A stretch of DNA of 64,000 nucleotides from Nocardia wallacei (lineage in GTDB: Bacteria > Actinomycetota > Actinomycetes > Mycobacteriales > Mycobacteriaceae): the NCBI RefSeq assembly GCF_029868745.1, contig NZ_JARWOP010000120.1, positions 1 to 64,000 of the forward strand. The letters run 5' to 3'. The position numbers were made by a program, and so were the translations under genes. This document shows, in pieces, positions 56,283-64,000 of this stretch. Numbering within the stretch: the first letter of the stretch is position 1; each line of letters opens with the position of its first letter. The notes under the pieces are model-generated. The model was given only the letters and a program-made list of their open reading frames with translations. It was not told the origin of the DNA and made no database searches.

Positions 56283-56603
56283 TTACCGCGCCGCACCCGA
56301 GTGGTCGTCGCTCCAGCGCCGCGACCAGTCCCAGAGCGGTTGCAGCGCGACGCCGAGTTCCCGGCCGATCGGGGTGGGCTCGTAGGCCTTGTCCGGGCGC
56401 TTCACGACCAGTCCCGCGCTCTGCAGGTGCTGCAGGCGCACCGAGAGCATGCTCGACGAGCAATTGCCCATCCGGCGCCGCAGTTCCAGGAAACCGATCG
56501 GGCCGGGCTCCAACTCCCACAGCACGCGCAGCATCCAGCGCTGGCCCAGCAATTCCATGGCCGCGTGTATCGGCGCCGGATCGCGCCGTCTTGCACTTCT
56601 CAT
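56283..56603 (-). CDS. HxlR-family transcriptional regulator
   Basis: A 106-aa winged-helix regulator: PIHAAMELLGQRWMLRVLWE, LRRRMGNCSSSMLSVRLQHL, GLVVKRP and YEPTPIGREL. The Cys in MGNCSS (in the recognition helix) could sense thiol-reactive electrophiles, as in YodB/QorR relatives, but this is inference. Divergent from an SDR gene 49 bp away, with a palindrome between them. Confidence 0.88.
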   Translation of the reverse strand: MRSARRRDPAPIHAAMELLGQRWMLRVLWELEPGPIGFLELRRRMGNCSSSMLSVRLQHLQSAGLVVKRPDKAYEPTPIGRELGVALQPLWDWSRRWSDDHSGAAR

Positions 56604-56608
56604 TTCGA

Positions 56609-56619
56609 ACTACCATAGT
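56609..56619. promoter_or_regulatory. HxlR operator-like palindrome
   Basis: ACTACCATAGT, with four-base arms ACTA/TAGT, lies six bases from the HxlR start and is flanked by ATTTC (56602) and GAAAT (56626). This matches the short dyads bound by YodB-type HxlR proteins. Confidence 0.45.
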
Positions 56620-56652
56620 GATTCTGAAATAGAAGCGATCGAGTGGGAGTGC

Positions 56653-57393
56653 ATGGTGGGTTCGCAGCGAATCGTGGTGGTGACCGGGGCATCGCGCGGC
56701 ATCGGGGCGCAGACGGCGCGGATCATGGCGGCCCGCGGCGACCACGTGGTGCTCAACTACCGCGAAAAGCGCAAGCGCGCACAGCAACTCGCCGACGAGA
56801 TCGCGCAGGCCGGTGGGAGCGCGTCGGTCGCGGGGGCGGATCTGTCGGACGAGAGCGCGGCGCGGGCGCTGGTCGAGGAGGTGACCGGCCGGTTCGGCCG
56901 CCTGGATGTGCTGGTGCTCAACGCCTCCGGCGGTCTCGAGCACGGCGCTCCCCCGGACTACGCGATGGCGATCAACCGCGACGCGCAGCTGCGTCTGGTC
57001 CGATTCGCGTTGCCGCACATGCCTTCCGGTGGCCGCATCGTGTTCGTCACCAGCCATCAGGCGCACTTCCACGGCCGCAAGCCGGTCCCGGACGCCTATC
57101 GGCCGATCGCGGCGAGCAAGCGCGCCGGCGAGGACGCGCTACGGGCGATGATTCCCGAATTCACCGCGCGCGGTATCGGTTTCACCGTGGTGTCGGGTGA
57201 CATGATCGACGGCACCATCATCGTGCGGCTGCTGCAGCGCCGCGATCCGGCGGCCGTCGCCGCCCGCACCGAGCACGGCGAGTTGCCGACGGTGACGGAG
57301 TTCGCGACCGCGGTCGCCGATGCCGCCGACACCGCGGCCGAACCGGGCCACACCGTATACGTCGGCGGCGCGGACTATCTGTCACACCACTGA
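56653..57393 (+). CDS. Short-chain dehydrogenase/reductase
   Basis: A 246-aa SDR. The cofactor motif is TGASRGIG, with LNASGG in place of NNAG. The catalytic region is atypical: VTSHQAHF supplies a Ser, but the usual YxxxK appears as YRPIAASK, where Tyr is displaced to seven before Lys. So the active-site Tyr is not certain. A C-terminal GHTVYVGGADYL is typical of enoyl-ACP or glucose dehydrogenase types. Probably controlled by the divergent HxlR regulator. Substrate unknown. Confidence 0.85.
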   Translation: MVGSQRIVVVTGASRGIGAQTARIMAARGDHVVLNYREKRKRAQQLADEIAQAGGSASVAGADLSDESAARALVEEVTGRFGRLDVLVLNASGGLEHGAPPDYAMAINRDAQLRLVRFALPHMPSGGRIVFVTSHQAHFHGRKPVPDAYRPIAASKRAGEDALRAMIPEFTARGIGFTVVSGDMIDGTIIVRLLQRRDPAAVAARTEHGELPTVTEFATAVADAADTAAEPGHTVYVGGADYLSHH

Positions 57394-57399
57394 CCAGGT

Positions 57400-58179
57400 T
57401 CAGTCCGGCCACACCGGGTCGCGCTTCTCCAGGAACGCGGCCATTCCCTCACGGGCGCCGGGCAATTGGGACGCGGCCGCCATGACTTCCAGGGCGATGG
57501 CGTAACCGTCGGCCTCGGGACGATCCAGCTGGGCGTAGAGGGTGCGCTTGCCTAGGGCCTTGCTCGCGCGGCTGCCGCGGGTGGCGCGGGCCATCAGCTC
57601 GGCGACCGCGGTGTCCAGGTCGGCGTCGGGGACCACGCGGTTGATCAATCCCCACTCCTCGGCCGTGTGCGCATCGATCGGGTCGCCGGTCAGGGCCAGC
57701 TCCATCAGCCGCTTGCGCCCGATCGCGCGGGCCACCGGCACGGCCGGCGTGTGACAGAACCAGCCGCCCTTGCCGCCGGGGAGCGCGAACCCGGCCGAGC
57801 GGCCCGCGACGGCCAGGTCGCAGGAGGCCACCAGCTGACATCCGGCGGCGGTCGCCAGCCCGTGCACGCGGGCGATCACCACCTGCGGCACCGATTCGAT
57901 GGTGGACATCAATTCGGTGCACAGCGTGAGGAGTTCGCGCACCTCGAGCAGGTACCGCGCGGCCACGTCGGCGAAATCGTGCCCCGCGGAGAAGACCGGG
58001 CCGTTGGCGGCCAGCACGATACCGGTGGCGCTGCTGTCGCCCGCGGCGCGGAAGGCGGCCAGCAGCTCGGTGAGGTGTTCGGCGGACAGGGCATTGCGCC
58101 GCTCCGGCCGGTTCATGGTGATCCGGACGGTGCCGCCCTCCCGTGCGACGAGCAGGTGCTGATAGTCCTCTGCGGTCAT
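57400..58179 (-). CDS. Enoyl-CoA hydratase/isomerase family protein
   Basis: A 259-aa crotonase-fold protein: MNRPERRNALS, SAGHDFADV and the oxyanion loop VHGLATAAGCQLVASCDLAV. The usual catalytic Glu of hydratases is in place of Ala/Gly in the segment (GGKGGWFCHTP), so it may be an isomerase or non-catalytic variant (ECHDC3-like). ATG 58179 or 58188. Monocistronic; convergent with the SDR gene (7-base gap). Confidence 0.85.
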   Translation of the reverse strand: MTAEDYQHLLVAREGGTVRITMNRPERRNALSAEHLTELLAAFRAAGDSSATGIVLAANGPVFSAGHDFADVAARYLLEVRELLTLCTELMSTIESVPQVVIARVHGLATAAGCQLVASCDLAVAGRSAGFALPGGKGGWFCHTPAVPVARAIGRKRLMELALTGDPIDAHTAEEWGLINRVVPDADLDTAVAELMARATRGSRASKALGKRTLYAQLDRPEADGYAIALEVMAAASQLPGAREGMAAFLEKRDPVWPD

Positions 58180-58255
58180 GGCCTCCACCGTAATGCCGGG
58201 ACCACCGATGCCCGATCGTCACCGGTAGCTGCGGCCAATCCGCGCCGACGCGGTC

Positions 58256-58819
58256 ATGGCTCACGCTATGGTCCCGGATGTGGCGGATTGGGTGCGGATG
58301 CGGTTGCGGGTCGACGAGTTCGACGACACCGAGTTCGTACCGTACCTCGAACGCGCGGCCGCCGCCGGGATCTCCTTCACGACACTGGCCGAACTCGGCG
58401 AGACCGAGCGCAATCGCCACGCGGTGTTCGAACTCAACCGGACCTGCGCGGCCGATATCCCCCAGCGCGGCGAGTTCTTCACCTATCCGGAGTACGTCGC
58501 ACAACGATTCGAGGCGCCGGGATACGACCCCCGCGGAGTGCTCCTGGCGATACGCGCGGGCGAGCCGGTCGGGCTGAGCATGGTGTCGCTGCACCCCGAC
58601 CGCGGCGTCGCCTTCAGTGAGATGACCGGCGTGCTGAGACCCTTTCGCGGGCACGGACTTTCACTGGCCCTGAAACTGCTGGCGATCGGCTTCGCACGGT
58701 CCGCCGGTGCGCGCTGGATGACGACCTTCCACCACCCGGACAACGCCGCCGCCATCGCGATGAACCAGCGCCTCGGCTTTCACACGTATATCGAAGAGCA
58801 GCAGGCAGATTCGCCCTGA
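58256..58819 (+). CDS. GNAT-family N-acetyltransferase
   Basis: A 187-aa acetyltransferase: GEPVGLSMVSL, then MTGVLRPFRGHGLSLALKL (acetyl-CoA pyrophosphate loop R-G-H-G-L) and TFHHPDNAAAIAMNQRLGF. It may be one of the two-domain type reduced to one. ATG 58256; alternative ATG 58268. Substrate unknown. Divergent from the enoyl-CoA hydratase gene. Confidence 0.88.
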   Translation: MAHAMVPDVADWVRMRLRVDEFDDTEFVPYLERAAAAGISFTTLAELGETERNRHAVFELNRTCAADIPQRGEFFTYPEYVAQRFEAPGYDPRGVLLAIRAGEPVGLSMVSLHPDRGVAFSEMTGVLRPFRGHGLSLALKLLAIGFARSAGARWMTTFHHPDNAAAIAMNQRLGFHTYIEEQQADSP

Positions 58820-58869
58820 TCGGCGCGGCAATACCCGCCGGGGAATTGTCCGGCGCACGCCCGCGGCGG

Positions 58870-59835
58870 ATGCTCGGCAGCGTGAACGACATTCGATACG
58901 GACTGCTGTTGCCCGCCGGACAGGCTCAACTGTCCGCCGGGGGTTCGGCGCGGGGACTGCTGGATCTGGTGGTGCGGGCGGAACGCCTGGGCTTCGACTC
59001 GGCATGGGTGGGCGATTCGCTGTTGCGCGCCCGGGTCGAACCGCTGACCCTGCTCGCCGCCGCGGCCTCGGCGACCGAACACATCACCCTGGGGACGGCC
59101 GCGCTGATACCCGCGTATCGCCATCCCGTGCAGGCGGCATTGACCCTGGCGTCACTGGATCTGCTGTCGGAGGGACGGCTGATCCTCGGTGTCGGAGGCG
59201 GGTTCCCGGGTCTCAGCGAGCCGGAATTCGAACTGTCCGGGGTGCGGTTCAAGACGCGGTTCTCGCATCTGGACGACACGGTGCGGCTGTGGCGGCAGCT
59301 GTGGGCGGGTAACTCGGAACCGTTCCACGGCAAGGTGCTTCGATACGACTGGCTGCCCGAGGTGCCGCGCCCGCACCGGCCCGGCGGGCCGCCGATCTGG
59401 CTGGCCGGGATCACCCCGGCCGCGCTCGCCCGGACCGGGCGGCTCTACGACGGCTGGCTCCCCTACCCGCCCGACGTCGCCGACTACGCATCGGGCCGGG
59501 AGGCGATCGCCGCGGCGAGTGCGGCCGCGGCGCGGCCCGAGAACACGGTCACCCCAGCGCTTTTCGCCACCGTTCACATAGACGACGACGCGGAACGCGG
59601 CCGGGCCGCGCTGGAGGAGTATTGCCAGGCGACCTACCGCATGTCCCTCGACGCCGTCGGCGCCATTCAGGTGATGATCACCGGTTCGGCGGATCAGGTG
59701 GCCGCCGAACTGGATCGCTACGTCCGAGCCGGTGCGCGACACCTGCTGCTCCGCATCGCGGCCGTGTCGCACGAGTCCTTCGAGTCCCAGCTGGCTCGTG
59801 TGGTGGCCCTGCTGCCGCACGCCGCGCTCGCGTAG
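58870..59835 (+). CDS. LLM-class F420/FMN-dependent oxidoreductase
   Basis: A 321-aa luciferase-like monooxygenase-fold protein: VVRAERLGFDSAWVGDSLL, ITLGTAALIPAYRHPV and RLILGVGGGFPG, then GPPIWLAGITPAAL. F420 is the likely cofactor in this kind of organism. ATG 58870 or the GTG at 58882 starts the protein. It follows the GNAT gene by 50 bases, so they may be co-transcribed. Confidence 0.85.
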   Translation: MLGSVNDIRYGLLLPAGQAQLSAGGSARGLLDLVVRAERLGFDSAWVGDSLLRARVEPLTLLAAAASATEHITLGTAALIPAYRHPVQAALTLASLDLLSEGRLILGVGGGFPGLSEPEFELSGVRFKTRFSHLDDTVRLWRQLWAGNSEPFHGKVLRYDWLPEVPRPHRPGGPPIWLAGITPAALARTGRLYDGWLPYPPDVADYASGREAIAAASAAAARPENTVTPALFATVHIDDDAERGRAALEEYCQATYRMSLDAVGAIQVMITGSADQVAAELDRYVRAGARHLLLRIAAVSHESFESQLARVVALLPHAALA

Positions 59836-59860
59836 CCCGATCGTGTGGGAGTGGAGGTAG

Positions 59861-60976
59861 CTACCGGCTCGCGCCTATCGGCGGCGGTCCCACCGCCTCC
59901 GGCGCGACGACGTGGTGGATGGGGCCGTCGGTCGCGGCCAGGGCGCGGCCGGAGCCGCCGCGGCGCACCGCGACGATCTCGGCGGCCACCGCCACGGCGG
60001 TCTCCTCCGGCGTGTGCCCACCGAGATCCAAGCCGATGGGCGAATGCAGCTGTGCCAGTGCCGCTTCGGTGAGCCCCGCGGCGCGCAGCCGGGCCAGGCG
60101 GGCGCGGTGGGTGCGCCGCGAGCCCATGGCGCCCACATAGGCGGCGGGGCCGCGCAGCGCCACCTCCAGCACCGGCACATCGAATTTCGCGTCGTGGGTG
60201 AGCACGCAGATCACCGTGCGCGCGTCGGCCCCGGTGCGGGCCAGGTAGCGGTGCGGCCAGTCCACTACCACCTCGTCGGCCTCGGGAAACCGTGCACGGG
60301 TGGCGAATACGGGCCGCGCGTCGCAGACGGTCACGTGATAGCCGAGAAACTTCCCGATCCGCGCGACCGCTCCCGCGAAGTCGATGGCGCCGAACACGAG
60401 CATGCGGGGCGGCGGTACGAACGATTCCACGAAGACGGTGGTCGGGTTCGCCGAACCCCCTGAACCGCAACCGATCACGCGTATGCCCGTACCGCCCAGA
60501 TCGAGCATCGCCCGGCCCTCGGCAATTACTCGAGGGTCGAATCGAGCGCCATATGCCCAGTCCGGGCCGAGCGCCAGCGCAGCGCCGTTCTCCATATCCC
60601 GGACCAGGGCCACCGGCCCCGCCCCGGACAGCGCCGTCTCGATTACCTCTTGTTCGCGTGCACCGACCGGATGCACGAACACCTCGAGCGCACCGCCGCA
60701 GGTCAATCCGACCGCGAACGCGTCGGAGTCGCTGTAGCCGAACGTTTCCCGTCGGGGCTGCCCGGTACGCAGCACCTCCCGGCACAGCTCGTAGACCGCA
60801 CCTTCCACACACCCGCCGGAGAGGCTGCCGACCACCGTGCCCGCCTCGTCCACGGCCAGCGCCGCGCCCACCGGCCGCGGCGCGCTGCCGGTGACGCCGA
60901 CGATGCTGGCCACGGCGTACCGGGTACCGGCCGCATGCCATTGCCGCAGTCGCTCGGTCAGTTCACGCACGATCAT
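59861..60976 (-). CDS. XdhC-family protein (xanthine dehydrogenase maturation)
   Basis: A 371-aa XdhC/CoxI family protein: SIVGVTGSAPRPVGAALAV, SLSGGCVEGAVYE, LTCGGALEVFVHP, a Rossmann fold (MLVFGAIDFAGAVARIGKFL) and VGAMGSRRTHRARLARLRAAG. It loads sulfurated molybdenum cofactor into xanthine dehydrogenase. Its ATG overlaps the permease stop (TGATG at 60974-60978), so the two are co-translated. Confidence 0.9.
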   Translation of the reverse strand: MIVRELTERLRQWHAAGTRYAVASIVGVTGSAPRPVGAALAVDEAGTVVGSLSGGCVEGAVYELCREVLRTGQPRRETFGYSDSDAFAVGLTCGGALEVFVHPVGAREQEVIETALSGAGPVALVRDMENGAALALGPDWAYGARFDPRVIAEGRAMLDLGGTGIRVIGCGSGGSANPTTVFVESFVPPPRMLVFGAIDFAGAVARIGKFLGYHVTVCDARPVFATRARFPEADEVVVDWPHRYLARTGADARTVICVLTHDAKFDVPVLEVALRGPAAYVGAMGSRRTHRARLARLRAAGLTEAALAQLHSPIGLDLGGHTPEETAVAVAAEIVAVRRGGSGRALAATDGPIHHVVAPEAVGPPPIGASR

Positions 60977-62409
60977 CACCCGCCCAGCAGGACTTCGATA
61001 CCGGAGATGGCGAAGTAACCCGCGAACACGACGCTGACCACCCATACCAGCCAGTGGATTTCGCGGAACTTGCCGCGCGCCGCCTTGATCACCGTGTACG
61101 CGATCAGGCCCGCGCCGACACCGTTGGTGATCGAGTAGGTGAACGGCATCGCGACGATGGTCAGGAAGGCGGGCACCGCGACCTCCAGATCGCCCCAGTC
61201 GATCTTGCGGGCCTGCGTCATCATCAGCGCACCCACCAGCACCAGCGCCGGTGCGGCCGCCTGGATCGGCACCACGCCCGCGATCGGCGTGAAAAAGATT
61301 GCCAGGCAGAACAATCCGCCGGTCACCACGCTCGCCAAGCCGGTACGGGCGCCCTCACCGACACCCGTCGCCGACTCCACGTAGACCGTGCTGCCCGCGC
61401 CACCCGCGGCGCCGCCGATGACCTGCGCGACGCCGTCGGTGGTGAGCACCCGGCCCAGGCCCGGCATGGTGCCGCGCTCGTCCAGCAGTCCGGCCTCGTC
61501 ACACACCCCGAAGATCGTGCCCATCGCGTCGAAGAAGCCGGTCAGTACCAGCGTGAACAGCACCACGCCCGCGGTCACGGCCCCGGCCCGGGCGAAGCCG
61601 CCGAGCGGATCGATATGCAGCGCGAGACCGAAATCCGGTGCGGCGAAGAGTTTGTCGGGCAATTCCGGGACGACCGTGCCCCACGCGCCCGCGTCGATGT
61701 CCGCCACCGCGTTGACGAGGATCGCCAGGGCCGTGGCGATCGCGATGCTGATCAGGATGGCGCCCGGCACCTTTCGGATGTAGAGCGCGAGCATCACCAG
61801 CAGGCCGACCCCGAACACCAGCACGGGCCAGCCCTGCAGGTGTCCGTCCGGGCCCAGCCCCACCGGCGGCCCGGTCGGCGAACCGTGCCCGACCACCCCC
61901 GCCGACACCAGCCCGATCATGGCGATGAACATGCCGATTCCGACCCCGATCGCGTTCTTCAACGCCAGCGGGATGGCGTTGATGATCATCGTCCGCAGGC
62001 CGGTCGCCGCCATGATCACGATGATGACGCCCATGAGCGCCACCAGGCCCATGGTCTGCGGCCAGGTCATGTGCGGCGCGGCCTGGAAGGCCACCACCGG
62101 CACCACGCCCAGTCCCGCCGCCAGCGCCAGCGGCACATTGCCGACCAGCCCCATCAATACGGTGGACAGTCCGGCCGAAAACGCAGTGGCGGTGGTGAGC
62201 TGGGCGATGTCGAGATGGCGGCCGTCGATGTCGGTGGCGCCGCCGAGAATCAGCGGAACCAGCAGGATCACGTAGGCCATCGCGACGAAAGTTGTGATGC
62301 CGCCGCGGATTTCACGAGAGACGGTGGTGCGCCGCTCGCGGAGACGGAACATCCGGTCGAATGCGGACCGGGCGGCCGCGGGACTGGTACGGATCTGTAC
62401 TTGGGTCAT
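60976..62409 (-). CDS. Purine permease, AzgA/PbuG (NCS2-like) family
   Basis: A 477-aa transporter with about 12 to 14 membrane segments. Conserved pieces: EIRGGITTFVAMAYVILLVP, GNVPLALAAGLGVVPVVAF and VYVESATGVGEGARTGLAS. AzgA-type permeases import adenine, guanine and hypoxanthine by proton symport. It sits between xanthine dehydrogenase and XdhC, consistent with a purine salvage/catabolic unit. ATG 62409. Confidence 0.92.
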   Translation of the reverse strand: MTQVQIRTSPAAARSAFDRMFRLRERRTTVSREIRGGITTFVAMAYVILLVPLILGGATDIDGRHLDIAQLTTATAFSAGLSTVLMGLVGNVPLALAAGLGVVPVVAFQAAPHMTWPQTMGLVALMGVIIVIMAATGLRTMIINAIPLALKNAIGVGIGMFIAMIGLVSAGVVGHGSPTGPPVGLGPDGHLQGWPVLVFGVGLLVMLALYIRKVPGAILISIAIATALAILVNAVADIDAGAWGTVVPELPDKLFAAPDFGLALHIDPLGGFARAGAVTAGVVLFTLVLTGFFDAMGTIFGVCDEAGLLDERGTMPGLGRVLTTDGVAQVIGGAAGGAGSTVYVESATGVGEGARTGLASVVTGGLFCLAIFFTPIAGVVPIQAAAPALVLVGALMMTQARKIDWGDLEVAVPAFLTIVAMPFTYSITNGVGAGLIAYTVIKAARGKFREIHWLVWVVSVVFAGYFAISGIEVLLGG

Positions 62410-62475
62410 TGGCGGGTGCCCTCCTAAGGGCAGACCTGCGGTCCGTGCCGTCTTACGAACCGGGCGGGCGGTGGA

Positions 62476-64000
62476 TCAGCAGCTTCGGATGATGTCCTCC
62501 GGGCGGACCGGCACCCGGGTCAGATGGCCGGTGCCGCCGGCGACCCGGCAGGCCTGGCGAATCGCCGAGACGATGGCCGGGGTGGAGGAGAGCGTCGGGG
62601 GCTCGCCGGCGCCGCGCAGCCCGTACGGGGCGTGCGGGTCGGCGTTCTCGAGGATCTCCAGCCGCTGCGACGGAGTGTCGAGAATGGTCGGGATGAGATA
62701 GTCCGTGAACGAGGGGTTGCGCACCTTTCCGTCGGTTACCTGAATTTCCTCCATGACCGCCAGGCCGAGCCCCTGCACGGACCCGCCGTGGATCTGGCCC
62801 TCCAGCGACAGCCGGTTCATGATCTTGCCGACGTCCTGGACCGCGTCGAGGGCGACGACCTTGACCAGCCCCAGCTCCGTGTCGACGTCCACCACGGCGC
62901 GGTGCACGCAGACGGCGAGCTGGGTATGGCTGTCACCCTGGCCGGTGACCGGGTCCATGCCGGTGGTCGGCCGATGCTGGTACACGCGGGTCTCTTCGAC
63001 GACCCCCTCATCGAGCACGTCGACGAGCGCCGCGAGCACCGCACCGTTGCGGGCGATCACCTTGCCGCCCACCAGATTCGCCGCGTCGGCGTGACCCTGC
63101 GCGACGGCCAGTTCCAGCACCCGGGCCCGGACCGCCTCGCAGGCGGTCTTGACCGCGCCACCGGTCATGTAGGTCTGCCGGGAGGCCGAGGAGGAACCGG
63201 CGTCCCCGACGCCGTTGTCGGCCGGATGGATCGTCACCCGGTCGACGCCGAGTTCGGTCCGGGCGATCTGCGCCTCGACCGTCACCAGCCCCTGACCGAC
63301 CTCGGCCGCCGCGGTGTGTACCAGCGCGACCGGTTCGCCCGCAACGACTTCCAGCCGTACCCGGGCCGTGGAGTAGTCGTCGAAGCCCTCGGAGAAGCAG
63401 ATGTTCTTGATGCCGACGCCGTACCCGATCCCGCGGACCACGCCCTCGCCGTGCGTGGTCTGCGAGGCCCCGCCGGGCAGGTTGCGAATATCATTGGTGT
63501 CCAACGGTTCCGGCAGCGGCATCGTCTCCAACTGCCCGAGCATCTCGCGCAGCGGGGTCGGCGCGTGCACCACCTGTCCCGTCGCCAGCTTGGAACCCTG
63601 TGCAACGACATTGATCTGGCGTATGTGCACGGGGTCGAGGCCGAGCGCGGCGGCCAGCTTGTCCATCATCGACTCGTGCGCGAAGCAGGCCTGCACCGCA
63701 CCGAAGCCGCGCATCGCACCGCACGGCGGGTTGTTGGTGTAGACGCCGTAGGCGTCGACCTCGAGGTGCGGGAACTCGTAGGGGCCCAGGGCAAGTGACG
63801 ACGCGTTGCCGGTGACGTTGAGCGTCGCCGAGGTGTAGGCGCCGCCGTCGAGGACGATCTTCACCTTCGCGAAGGTGAGCTTGCCGTCGCGGGTGGCACC
63901 GTACTCGTACCACATCTGCGCGGGATGCCGGTGCACGTGACCGAAGAAGGACTCCTCCCGGTTGTACATCATCTTGATCGGCCGGCCGGTGTACATCGCC
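62476..64000 (-). CDS. Xanthine dehydrogenase molybdenum-binding subunit (5' end outside window)
   Basis: The C-terminal 508 residues of a molybdopterin-containing large subunit; the frame runs off the right edge. Recognisable parts are MRGFGAVQACFAHESMMD, HTAAAEVGQGLVT, SSSASRQTYMTGGAV and APYGLRGAGEPPTLS, whose Glu is the catalytic base at the molybdenum. It oxidises hypoxanthine and xanthine. Together with the permease and XdhC it forms a purine degradation unit. Confidence 0.92.
   Translation of the reverse strand, partial: AMYTGRPIKMMYNREESFFGHVHRHPAQMWYEYGATRDGKLTFAKVKIVLDGGAYTSATLNVTGNASSLALGPYEFPHLEVDAYGVYTNNPPCGAMRGFGAVQACFAHESMMDKLAAALGLDPVHIRQINVVAQGSKLATGQVVHAPTPLREMLGQLETMPLPEPLDTNDIRNLPGGASQTTHGEGVVRGIGYGVGIKNICFSEGFDDYSTARVRLEVVAGEPVALVHTAAAEVGQGLVTVEAQIARTELGVDRVTIHPADNGVGDAGSSSASRQTYMTGGAVKTACEAVRARVLELAVAQGHADAANLVGGKVIARNGAVLAALVDVLDEGVVEETRVYQHRPTTGMDPVTGQGDSHTQLAVCVHRAVVDVDTELGLVKVVALDAVQDVGKIMNRLSLEGQIHGGSVQGLGLAVMEEIQVTDGKVRNPSFTDYLIPTILDTPSQRLEILENADPHAPYGLRGAGEPPTLSSTPAIVSAIRQACRVAGGTGHLTRVPVRPEDIIRSC

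Overview
The window looks like chromosome of a mycolic-acid actinomycete, most probably Nocardia. Housekeeping parts are GC-rich (about 67-72% in lines counted by hand) with many GTG/TTG starts. The order ahpE, DUF3052 gene, lipoprotein, aceE, fasR, fabD, acpM, kasA, accD6 (11.2-21.7 kb) follows the Mycobacterium tuberculosis Rv2238c-Rv2247 block, except that kasB is missing. A nocardiolactone-type beta-lactone cluster, a glbN-type truncated haemoglobin, an EspC-like ESX substrate and a deazaflavin (F420)-type nitroreductase fit the same assignment. No species can be named from sequence alone.

Layout. 0-1 kb: decayed ends of a serine hydrolase and a LysR regulator. 1-4.4 kb: LysM protein, ribosome-rescue factor arfB, and a divergent hydrolase/TetR pair with two operator-like palindromes. 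4.4-11.1 kb: a lower-GC block (about 53-55% in counted lines). It holds a divergent HARP/J-domain-like protein and a 931-aa SF1 helicase-nuclease, then small membrane, acidic-repeat and SNase-like proteins. It ends at the 3' end of tRNA-Val, and a degenerate copy of that tRNA end lies at 4464, so this is probably a genomic island. 11.2-21.7 kb: pyruvate dehydrogenase E1 and the FAS-II/mycolate operon with its regulator. 21.9-27 kb: small coiled-coil protein, DUF3145, serine hydrolase, APH-like kinase, fused pabAB. 27.2-28.8 kb: a TerD/DUF2510/zinc-ribbon/TerB-like/PH-like/HNH multidomain protein.

29.1-37.9 kb: nocardiolactone-type cluster. nltC, a 93-aa membrane protein and nltD are translationally coupled on the minus strand. 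Two OleA-like thiolases are divergent on the plus strand, followed by an ATPase-less LuxR/LAL-like regulator. The thiolases split the OleA catalytic set: one has Cys-His-Asn but no Glu, the other has the Glu but no His/Asn. 38.3-40.8 kb: atpI, atpB, atpE, atpF and a second b-type gene, which form a complete F0 membrane sector with no delta, alpha, gamma, beta or epsilon gene. glbN and a small membrane protein follow.

42-45.3 kb: three overlapping genes of an ESX (type VII) accessory operon with a Pro-rich repeat protein. 45.4-47.6 kb: glycosyltransferase, VapBC-type toxin-antitoxin pair with an operator-like palindrome, tRNA-Met. 47.7-51.7 kb: deazaflavin-type nitroreductase, quinone oxidoreductase, terC under a yybP-ykoY (Mn) riboswitch, and small Gly/Cys-rich or membrane proteins. 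51.8-55.6 kb: three-gene operon of a diiron-like protein, a 2Fe-2S reductase and an EphD-type hydrolase/SDR fusion. 55.7-59.8 kb: lipoprotein, HxlR/SDR pair, enoyl-CoA hydratase, GNAT, LLM oxidoreductase. 59.9-64 kb: purine catabolism (XdhC, purine permease, xanthine dehydrogenase large subunit cut by the window end).

All functions are inferred from sequence motifs and remembered family knowledge. No database search was run.
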